From: an uncultured Muribaculum sp.
Lineage (GTDB): Bacteria; Bacteroidota; Bacteroidia; Bacteroidales; Muribaculaceae
Direction of reading: 5' to 3'
Length of the DNA: 5,749 nucleotides
NCBI GenBank assembly: GCA_947573015.1
Contig: CANPDS010000172.1
Span: 1-5,749 of the forward strand
Of the stretch, positions 1 through 4,881 are shown in pieces. The number at the start of each line of letters is the position of its first letter. Positions within the stretch are counted from its first letter, which is position 1. The notes beneath the pieces were generated by a model. That model was not told the origin of the DNA. It was given only the letters and a program-made list of their open reading frames with translations, and did not search any database. Both the position numbers and the translations under genes were made by a program.

Positions 1-713
1 CCTACGGGAAAGATAATCATTGACGCAGGAACTCCTGCGTTGTGCAGGGCTTCATAGTAACGTATGCTGTTGGTTGGCACTACGTCTTTGTCGTCGTCGC
101 TAAGCAGCATTATGGCACGCGGCGTGGAGGGTGTTACATGGAGCTCGTTGGAATATTCCTCCAGCTGTGCTTCTGTCGGTGTGTCTCCGAGGAGATTTTT
201 GCGAGATCCACCATGGGTATGGGCTTTCATCGTCACTACCGGATAAAACAATATCTGGAAATCGGGTCGCGAAGCTGAGTCTGCATGTGTGGCTATTGTT
301 GTTGCAAGATGTCCGCCTGCCGATGACCCCATGATGCCTATATCGTGTGGATTGATGTTCCATACCGATGCGCTGTCGCGCATGATTTTCATTGCATTCA
401 TGGCATCGTTGATCGGGAGCGACGGGTCGCCTTTTGGGAAAGTATATTCGAGGATTGCGAGGGCTATTCCGAGCTTGTTGTAATATGGTACCCAATCCAC
501 CCCTTCGTGTCCGGTGGCGAGGTGAGAGTAGCCTCCTCCGGGCAGATCTACAATGGCGCGTCCGCTGGCCAGAGTTTTTGGTGGGAGATACACCGTCATT
601 TTGGGGTTGTCGATTTTGATTATGCGCGGTCCATTGTCTGGGGTGGCTGCTGCTGCGCTTGTGGCGATTGCGCCGGCGGTCATCGCTGCAGCAATGTGTT
701 TGAGGTATGTCAT
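1..713 (-). CDS. Secreted alpha/beta hydrolase (esterase-like), partial; C-terminus beyond the left edge
   Basis: An open frame runs from ATG at 713-711 to the window edge: 237 complete codons with no stop. Residues 1-23 look like a signal peptide (MTYLKH, then a hydrophobic Ala-rich stretch ending SAAAA), so export to the periplasm or outer surface is inferred. The mature part has the marks of the acetyl-esterase/lipase-like alpha/beta hydrolases: an oxyanion-hole loop PGGGYSHLA (58-66), the nucleophile elbow GSSAGGHLA (129-137, Ser131 in G-x-S-x-G), and an acid loop SDDDKDVVP (205-213, probably Asp208). The catalytic His should lie just past the visible FPVG end, where family members have a G-H-G type motif. 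About 40-60 residues are therefore missing, judging from usual family lengths near 280-300. Substrate unknown; relatives deacetylate xylan or other glycans or cleave small esters. It is divergent from the Fur-like gene, 95 bp away. No Shine-Dalgarno is visible. Confidence 0.9.
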   Translation of the reverse strand, partial: MTYLKHIAAAMTAGAIATSAAAATPDNGPRIIKIDNPKMTVYLPPKTLASGRAIVDLPGGGYSHLATGHEGVDWVPYYNKLGIALAILEYTFPKGDPSLPINDAMNAMKIMRDSASVWNINPHDIGIMGSSAGGHLATTIATHADSASRPDFQILFYPVVTMKAHTHGGSRKNLLGDTPTEAQLEEYSNELHVTPSTPRAIMLLSDDDKDVVPTNSIRYYEALHNAGVPASMIIFPV

Positions 714-740
714 AATTGCTTGAATTTGTGATGTCGACAA

Positions 741-771
741 CAAAGATAGGGCTTATTTGCGATGTATCAAT
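741..771 (-). promoter_or_regulatory. Predicted Bacteroidota-type promoter for the hydrolase
   Basis: On the minus strand TATCTTTG (748-741) matches the Bacteroidota -7 consensus TAnnTTTG exactly. Nineteen bases upstream lies ATTG (771-768), a 3-of-4 match to the -33 element TTTG. A start near 735 would give a leader of roughly 20 nt before the hydrolase ATG. The match and spacing are seen in the sequence; use as a promoter is inferred. Confidence 0.6.
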
Positions 772-789
772 TATAATTATGTAATTTTG
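756..789 (+). promoter_or_regulatory. Possible promoter for the Fur-family gene
   Basis: TTTG (756-759) and TAATTTTG (782-789) match the -33 and -7 Bacteroidota elements, but the 22-bp spacer is slightly longer than usual and the implied leader is only about 13 nt. The elements interleave with those of the divergent hydrolase promoter. An AT-rich 10-bp dyad, AATTATAATT (769-778), sits between them and could be an operator. Confidence 0.35.
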
Positions 790-808
790 TGGAGATAAAT
801 ATTACGAC

Positions 809-1237
809 ATGACTTTTGATGACATTGAAAAGGTGTTTTTGCGGCGCAACGTGCGTCCTACGGCTAACCGCATGGTAATTATGCGGGAGTTGCTGTGTGC
901 TGGAGCACCGTTGAGTATGGCCGATCTTGAAGCGCGTCTTGTCACAATCGACAAGTCGGGTCTGTCGAGGTCATTGGGGCTTTTTGCTGCCAATCATATG
1001 GTGCACATTATTGAGGATGGCAGCGGCGCCGCGAAGTATGAGGCATGTCCGGGGCATGATGACCATTCGGTAGGGGACATGCATCCGCATTTCCATTGTG
1101 AGGTATGCGGTATGACATTCTGTCTCGAAAATATCGCTGTGCCGCAGGTGTCATTGCCTGATGGATATTCAGTAAACTCAATAAATTATGTGATAAAAGG
1201 CATGTGTGCAGAGTGCCGAAACCAGCATGATTGTTAA
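809..1237 (+). CDS. Fur-family metal-responsive transcriptional repressor
   Basis: A 142-residue protein, typical Fur/Zur/PerR length. Residues 1-80 form the winged-helix DNA-binding domain: RPTANRMVIMREL (16-28) is the usual R-x-T-x-x-R start of helix 2. DKSGLSRSLGLF (48-59) is the recognition-helix region, with S-R-S where most Fur proteins have Y-R-T or Y-R-N. The C-terminal dimerisation domain has a His-rich metal loop, HPHFHC (92-97), and two CxxC pairs, C97/C100 and C133/C136, that fit the structural zinc site. This arrangement, including FCLE and SINYVIKGMC, resembles Fur-like repressors common in Bacteroidales. The effector metal (Fe, Zn) or peroxide cannot be told from sequence, so no symbol is given. 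It probably represses its own gene or metal-homeostasis genes in the cytoplasm. ATG 809 starts the expected helix 1; TTG-TTAAATAA-like AT-rich DNA follows the stop. Confidence 0.88.
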   Translation: MTFDDIEKVFLRRNVRPTANRMVIMRELLCAGAPLSMADLEARLVTIDKSGLSRSLGLFAANHMVHIIEDGSGAAKYEACPGHDDHSVGDMHPHFHCEVCGMTFCLENIAVPQVSLPDGYSVNSINYVIKGMCAECRNQHDC

Positions 1238-1256
1238 ATAATATGAATGATGGTTG

Positions 1257-1296
1257 ATTTCATAGCTTGCTCAGCGTTTTATGGCTATGAAATTTT
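1257..1296 (+). terminator. Possible intrinsic terminator after the Fur-family gene
   Basis: A 10-bp perfect stem, ATTTCATAGC (1257-1266) with GCTATGAAAT (1284-1293), encloses a 17-nt loop and runs into TTTT (1293-1296), 20 nt after the Fur stop codon. The stem is AT-rich with only three G-C pairs and the loop is long, so termination may be weak. Its T tract overlaps the -33 element of the next promoter. Confidence 0.5.
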
Positions 1297-1325
1297 GCTG
1301 TAATAAAATAGAAATCTTAACTTTG
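1294..1325 (+). promoter_or_regulatory. Consensus Bacteroidota promoter for the pseudouridine synthase-asnS unit (or an sRNA)
   Basis: TTTG (1294-1297), a 20-bp spacer and TAACTTTG (1318-1325) give full matches to both Bacteroidota primary-sigma elements at normal spacing. Transcription would begin near 1331. The next plus-strand gene starts at 1657, so the mRNA would carry about 325 nt of leader. No equally good promoter was found between 1330 and 1656. The motif is seen; the start point and target gene are inferred. Confidence 0.65.
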
Positions 1326-1656
1326 CATAGTTTTACGGAAGCATGAAATGCGGGCGCCATGTTTCGCTGTCATGACAGTCAGTTCCTGTAGTAACGGCAT
1401 TGTATGTCTCAACGCGTAAGGAATGGGTGATCACGGTGTTAATGGCGCTATTACGTAAATGAAGTATTAAAGAGTTTTATAAATAATTCCAACTGTAAAC
1501 TATATTTTTTGACTGAGCATTAATTAATCAAAACAACGACTATGAGTAGGGATGAGTCATGATTTCCCAAAGTCGCACTTTATCTAAAAAAAATACGCCG
1601 AGAGGCTGTTGTAATCCTTTAAGCAATTGTCATCATTAGGAAATTAATTCAACATT

Positions 1657-3231
1657 ATGGATACAAATAACGAAGAGAAGAAACCTCGCCGACCGAGAAT
1701 CGGTGAAAATCGCATGTCTCAGACTGGAGACGGGAGCGAGTCAACATTCAGCAAACCCAACTACACAAACTCAACATCGGGCGAAGATGCGTCGGATCAT
1801 GCACCACGCAATGACTATGGCCAGCGTCCGTATCAACCACGTCAATACAATAATAACCGGCAAGGCGGTTATCAGCCCCGTTATAATAATCAAGGTTATA
1901 ACAATCGTCAGGGCGGTTACAACAACCGATATAACAATCAGGGCAATGGCGGCTACCAGCCCCGATATAACCAACCAGCTTCTCCGGCAGTAGAAGGTGC
2001 TGAAGGTACTGCCTCTGGAGCAGCCTCAACTGCATCATATAATGCCGACGGCCAGCAGAGCAATGGTTATCAGCAGGGTGGCTACCAGCCTCGATATAAC
2101 AACCAAGGTTATAACAACCGTCAGGGTGGCTACAATAATCGTCAAGGTGGTTACAACAACCAGTCGCGTCAGCAGGGCGGTTATCAGCCCCGTCAGGGTG
2201 GCTACAACAACCAGTCGCGTCAGCAGGGCGGCTATCAGCCCCGTCAAGGCGGCTACAACAATCAGTCGCGTCAGCAGGGCGGCTATCAGCCCCGTCAGGG
2301 TGGTTACAACAACCAGTCGCGTCAGCAGGGCGGTTATCAGCCCCGTCAGGGTGGCTACAACAACCAGCCCCGTCCACAGGGCGGTTACAACAAGAACCGT
2401 CAGCCGGGTGGAATGCGTCAGCCGGGTAATAATTTTGGTGCTCCTCGTCAGGGTAAGAGCTTCACTCCGCGTCCAAAGCGCATAGAATATGAGATGCCGA
2501 TTCCGGATCCCAACGAGCAGATACGTCTCAATAAGTTTATGGCTAATGCAGGCATCTGCTCACGTCGTGAGGCTGACGAATTCATCCAGCAGGGCTTGGT
2601 AAAGGTGAACGGGGAGGTTGTCACCGAACTCGGAACAAAGATTTCTCACAACGATGTTGTTGAGTATGATGAGAAGGTAGTGACACTTGAAAGCAAGTGC
2701 TACATTCTTCTTAACAAACCGAAGGATTGTGTCACCACAAGCGACGACCCCAACGGCCGTACTACTGTGATGGATCTTGTGAAGGGTGCATGCAACGAGC
2801 GTATTTATCCGGTAGGCCGTCTTGACCGCAACACCACCGGTGTGCTTCTGCTTACCAATGATGGTGATCTTGCATCAAAGCTCACACATCCCAAGTATGT
2901 TAAGAAAAAGATCTATCATGTATGGACCGACAAAGATATTTCTGAGGACGATATGCAGGCTATTGCCGACGGTATCGAGCTTGAAGATGGTCCCATCCAT
3001 GCCGATGCTATCTCTTATGCTACTGAAACCGACCGCAATCAGGCTGGCATAGAGATTCATTCTGGACGTAACCGCATCGTACGCCGAATCTTCGAGAGCC
3101 TTGGATACCATGTTACCAAGCTCGACCGTGTATACTTCGCCGGTCTTACTAAGAAGAATCTGCCTCGTGGTCGTTGGCGCTATCTTACTCAGGAAGAGGT
3201 CAACTTCCTTAAGATGGGCTCTTTTGAATAA
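1657..3231 (+). CDS. rluB: RluB-like (RsuA-family) rRNA pseudouridine synthase with repeat-rich disordered N-terminal extension
   Basis: A 524-residue protein in two parts. Residues 1-~283 are low complexity (Gly, Tyr, Asn, Gln, Arg; few hydrophobics), with an acidic/Ser-rich stretch near 21-48 and an Ala/Ser/Gly linker near 108-128, then tandem 17-residue repeats at 162-246. Residues 289-~340 are an S4 RNA-binding domain (IRLNKFMANAGICSRREADE). From 349 comes the RsuA/RluB/RluE/RluF catalytic domain: ILLNKPK (350-356), the active-site motif GRLDRNTTG (387-395, catalytic Asp390), and GRNRIVRRIF (470-479). The family isomerises uridine to pseudouridine in rRNA; RluB modifies helix 80-93 region U2605 (E. 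coli numbering) of 23S rRNA. RluB is the best guess; another RsuA-family paralogue is possible. The core matches normal family size (about 240 residues); the extension doubles it. ATG 1657 opens a polar, Lys/Arg-rich N-terminus and the extension stays in frame throughout. asnS follows after 28 bp. Confidence 0.9.
   Translation: MDTNNEEKKPRRPRIGENRMSQTGDGSESTFSKPNYTNSTSGEDASDHAPRNDYGQRPYQPRQYNNNRQGGYQPRYNNQGYNNRQGGYNNRYNNQGNGGYQPRYNQPASPAVEGAEGTASGAASTASYNADGQQSNGYQQGGYQPRYNNQGYNNRQGGYNNRQGGYNNQSRQQGGYQPRQGGYNNQSRQQGGYQPRQGGYNNQSRQQGGYQPRQGGYNNQSRQQGGYQPRQGGYNNQPRPQGGYNKNRQPGGMRQPGNNFGAPRQGKSFTPRPKRIEYEMPIPDPNEQIRLNKFMANAGICSRREADEFIQQGLVKVNGEVVTELGTKISHNDVVEYDEKVVTLESKCYILLNKPKDCVTTSDDPNGRTTVMDLVKGACNERIYPVGRLDRNTTGVLLLTNDGDLASKLTHPKYVKKKIYHVWTDKDISEDDMQAIADGIELEDGPIHADAISYATETDRNQAGIEIHSGRNRIVRRIFESLGYHVTKLDRVYFAGLTKKNLPRGRWRYLTQEEVNFLKMGSFE
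1864..2142 (+). repeat. Two 66-bp copies of a Gly/Tyr/Asn-rich coding segment
   Basis: Bases 1864-1929 (residues 70-91) and 2077-2142 (residues 141-162) encode the same 22 residues, beginning GGYQPRYNNQ and ending QGGYNNR. The DNA copies differ at several positions, all synonymous. They flank a unique Ala/Ser/Gly-rich stretch, so the low-complexity extension seems to have grown partly by segmental duplication. Confidence 0.85.
2140..2394 (+). repeat. Five 51-bp tandem repeats within the pseudouridine synthase extension
   Basis: Units start at 2140, 2191, 2242, 2293 and 2344. Units 1-4 each encode RQGGYNNQSRQQGGYQP with no residue changes. They differ from one another at one to four nucleotides, all in third codon positions (Gln CAA/CAG, Gly GGT/GGC, Asn AAC/AAT). 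Unit 5 is divergent (RQGGYNNQPRPQGGYNK). A partial unit, RQGGYNN, precedes the array at 2119-2139. The 51-bp length keeps frame, so copy number could vary without breaking the gene. Confidence 0.95.
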
Positions 3232-3245
3232 TATTGTAAAATCAT

Positions 3246-3257
3246 TCTGATATCAGA
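3246..3257. repeat. 12-bp perfect palindrome just before asnS
   Basis: TCTGATATCAGA is self-complementary and ends two bases before the asnS ATG, in the 28-bp gap after the pseudouridine synthase. It has no loop, so a DNA-level dyad is more plausible than an RNA hairpin. It may be chance. Confidence 0.4.
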
Positions 3258-3259
3258 CA

Positions 3260-4651
3260 ATGAAAAGAGAAAAGATTATCGACCTTTTCCGTAAGGCTGA
3301 CCTTATTGGCACAGAAGTGACGGTGATGGGCTGGGTGCGCACACGTCGTGGCAATAAGCATGTTCAGTTTGTGGCCCTAAATGATGGATCCACCGTACGC
3401 AATATTCAGGTCGTTCTTGATATGGCACGCTTCTCCGATGACGAACTTAAGCCTATTACTACCGGTTCGTCATTGCGCGTGCAAGGCAAGCTTGTCGAGT
3501 CGATGGGTAAGGGCCAGTCGGTAGAGGTGCAGGCCGATAGCATAGAGGTGTTCGGCACAGCCGATCCTGAGGTTTATCCTCTTCAGAAGAAGGGTCACAC
3601 GTTGGAATTCCTTCGTGAGAAAGCCCATCTGCGTCCGCGCACAAATACGTTCGGAGCTGTGTTGCGCGTGCGCAGTGCACTTGCTTTTGCTATCCACCGC
3701 TTCTTTCAGGAACGTGGTTTCTTCTACCTCAACACTCCGCTTATCACCGGTAGTGACTGCGAGGGAGCCGGGGCTATGTTCCAGGTGACCACACTCCCCC
3801 TGAATGATCTTCCGAAGACCGAGGATGGGGCTGTGGATTATTCGCAGGATTTCTTTGGCAAGCCTACTGCTCTTACAGTGAGCGGTCAGCTCGAAGGTGA
3901 ACTTGGCGCTACCGCACTTGGCGCAATCTATACTTTTGGTCCGACATTCCGTGCCGAAAACTCAAATACACCACGACATCTTTCCGAGTTCTGGATGATT
4001 GAGCCAGAGGTAGCATTCTTCGATATCACCGACAATATGGACCTTGCCGAGGATTTCGTGAAGTATTGTATTTCGTATGCTCTTGAGAATTGCCGTGATG
4101 ATATCGACTTCCTTGCCGAGCATTACGACAAGGACCTTGTGGAACGCCTTAATTTTGTGATCCACAATGATTTTGTTCGCCTTACCTATACTGAGGGCGT
4201 CAAGATTCTTGAAGAGTCGGGTCATAAATTTGAGTTCCCGGTGTTCTGGGGTGCCGACCTTCAGAGCGAGCACGAACGTTTCCTTGTTGAGGAACATTTC
4301 AAGAAACCTGTGATCCTTACGGATTATCCGAAAGAGATCAAGGCATTCTATATGAAGCAGAATGAAGATGGCAAGACTGTGCGCGCCATGGATGTTCTCT
4401 TCCCGAATATCGGTGAGATTATCGGAGGCTCAGAGCGTGAGGAAAGCTACGACAAGCTCCTCGCACGTATTGAAGAACTTGGTATCCCGATGAAGGATAT
4501 GTGGTGGTATCTCGACACCCGTCGTTTCGGCACTGTACCTCACTCTGGATTTGGACTTGGCTTCGAGCGTTTGGTGCTCTTTGTTACAGGTATGACCAAT
4601 ATCCGCGATGTGATTCCTTTCCCGCGTACTCCTAACAACGCCGAGTTCTAA
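3260..4651 (+). CDS. asnS: Asparagine--tRNA ligase (AsnRS)
   Basis: A class II aminoacyl-tRNA synthetase of 463 residues, close to the usual ~466. It charges tRNA-Asn with asparagine using ATP in the cytoplasm. Residues ~15-105 are the OB-fold anticodon-binding domain (VMGWVRTRRG, 22-31). The catalytic domain begins with HLRPR (123-127) and motif 1 near 128-160. GAGAMFQVTTLPLND and the following insertion are typical of AsnRS rather than AspRS. Motif 2 is FRAENSNTPRHLSEFW (230-245), with the ATP-contacting Arg231. Motif 3 is GLGFERLVLF (432-441), with Arg437, and the protein ends in the characteristic R-D-V-I-P-F-P-R-T-P-N-N-A-E-F. ATG 3260 gives the standard N-terminus; no Shine-Dalgarno is visible, as is usual in Bacteroidota. 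It is 28 bp after the pseudouridine synthase with no promoter or terminator seen between, so the two are probably one transcription unit that ends at the terminator at 4687-4709. Confidence 0.97.
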   Translation: MKREKIIDLFRKADLIGTEVTVMGWVRTRRGNKHVQFVALNDGSTVRNIQVVLDMARFSDDELKPITTGSSLRVQGKLVESMGKGQSVEVQADSIEVFGTADPEVYPLQKKGHTLEFLREKAHLRPRTNTFGAVLRVRSALAFAIHRFFQERGFFYLNTPLITGSDCEGAGAMFQVTTLPLNDLPKTEDGAVDYSQDFFGKPTALTVSGQLEGELGATALGAIYTFGPTFRAENSNTPRHLSEFWMIEPEVAFFDITDNMDLAEDFVKYCISYALENCRDDIDFLAEHYDKDLVERLNFVIHNDFVRLTYTEGVKILEESGHKFEFPVFWGADLQSEHERFLVEEHFKKPVILTDYPKEIKAFYMKQNEDGKTVRAMDVLFPNIGEIIGGSEREESYDKLLARIEELGIPMKDMWWYLDTRRFGTVPHSGFGLGFERLVLFVTGMTNIRDVIPFPRTPNNAEF

Positions 4652-4663
4652 TAGCTTTCGGCA

Positions 4664-4732
4664 GTTTTAAAATCCTATAATATAATAAAAGCCCGGACTC
4701 CGGGCTTTTATTATATTATAGGATTTTAAAAC
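4664..4732. repeat. 69-bp near-perfect palindrome (34-bp arms, 1-nt centre)
   Basis: The left arm 4664-4697 and right arm 4699-4732 are exact reverse complements with a single C (4698) between. Each arm starts or ends with TTTTAAAA and passes through an AT-rich TCCTATAATATAATAAAA section to the GC-rich core. It lies between the convergent asnS and EttA genes and starts 12 bp after the asnS stop. The arms are much longer than a terminator needs. Confidence 0.97.
4687..4709. terminator. Bidirectional intrinsic terminator between asnS and ettA
   Basis: AAAA, then GCCCGGA-C-TCCGGGC, then TTTT: a short GC-rich hairpin with A and T tracts on both sides, so each strand reads as stem plus U tract. 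It sits between convergent genes: 35 bp after asnS on the plus strand and about 170 bp after the EttA stop on the minus strand. It is the core of the longer palindrome. Confidence 0.88.
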
Positions 4733-4881
4733 GAATGCTCAATATCAACTATTCATCAAAGCTGAAAATGCTTATATTTATGCACCGTATTGAAACGCCC
4801 TTGTCGCATCAATACGGTGTCGGTTTATGATTTGTCGCTTGGTTAAATAAGTCCCTTTGATTTGGTGAGATATGTCTGCTT
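4733..4881. other. Short intergenic stretch between palindrome and ettA
   Basis: About 149 bp, AT-rich, with no coding frame. Besides the stem-loop at 4783-4819 nothing specific was recognised. It is probably the 3' untranslated part of the ettA message. Confidence 0.6.
4783..4819. repeat. Stem-loop with 11-bp perfect stem downstream of ettA
   Basis: CACCGTATTGA (4783-4793) pairs exactly with TCAATACGGTG (4809-4819) around a 15-nt loop, and a G-U pair can be added at the base. Neither strand has a T tract after it, so it is not a standard intrinsic terminator. On the minus strand it lies in the 3' untranslated part of the ettA transcript, about 60 nt after the stop, ahead of the terminator at 4687-4709. 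It may stabilise the 3' end. Confidence 0.65.

Larger units (their letters stand above)
1238..1656. other. 419-bp intergenic region with no protein gene; long leader
   Basis: No convincing coding frame, tRNA or known RNA was recognised. It holds a hairpin after the Fur gene (1257-1296), a strong promoter match (1294-1325), a 12-bp perfect dyad CTGTCATGACAG (1367-1378), a weak hairpin AGTTT/AAACT (1473-1501) followed by six T residues (1505-1510), and AT-rich DNA with TTAATTAA up to the pseudouridine synthase start. An 11-codon mini-ORF (1343-1375 including its stop) follows the promoter but has no supporting evidence of translation. Confidence 0.7.

Noticed and set aside
100..495. 131-residue open frame on the minus strand
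   Set aside because: It overlaps the hydrolase frame, which has a signal peptide and catalytic motifs and runs unbroken to the edge. The 131-residue product is Arg/His-rich without family features.
1343..1375. 11-codon mini-ORF after the promoter, possibly a leader peptide
   Set aside because: It has no ribosome-binding signal and no run of regulatory codons such as Asn, and such a short frame is expected by chance.
1473..1510. Intrinsic terminator ending in T6
   Set aside because: The stem is only about five A/T-dominated pairs (AGTTT/AAACT) with a long AT loop. It is too weak to call by itself and is mentioned only as a possible small-RNA end.
1748..2377. 209-residue open frame on the minus strand with Cys/Asp-rich repeats
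   Set aside because: It is the antisense image of the 51-bp repeats. Repetition removes stops in several frames, and the sense frame carries the S4 and pseudouridine synthase domains.
2140..2394. CRISPR array
   Set aside because: The repeats are directly adjacent with no unique spacers, and they lie in frame in a protein-coding gene.
1997..2485. 162-residue plus-strand frame rich in Val, Thr, Ser and Arg
   Set aside because: It is a frame-shifted reading of the same repeats and does not continue into a domain.
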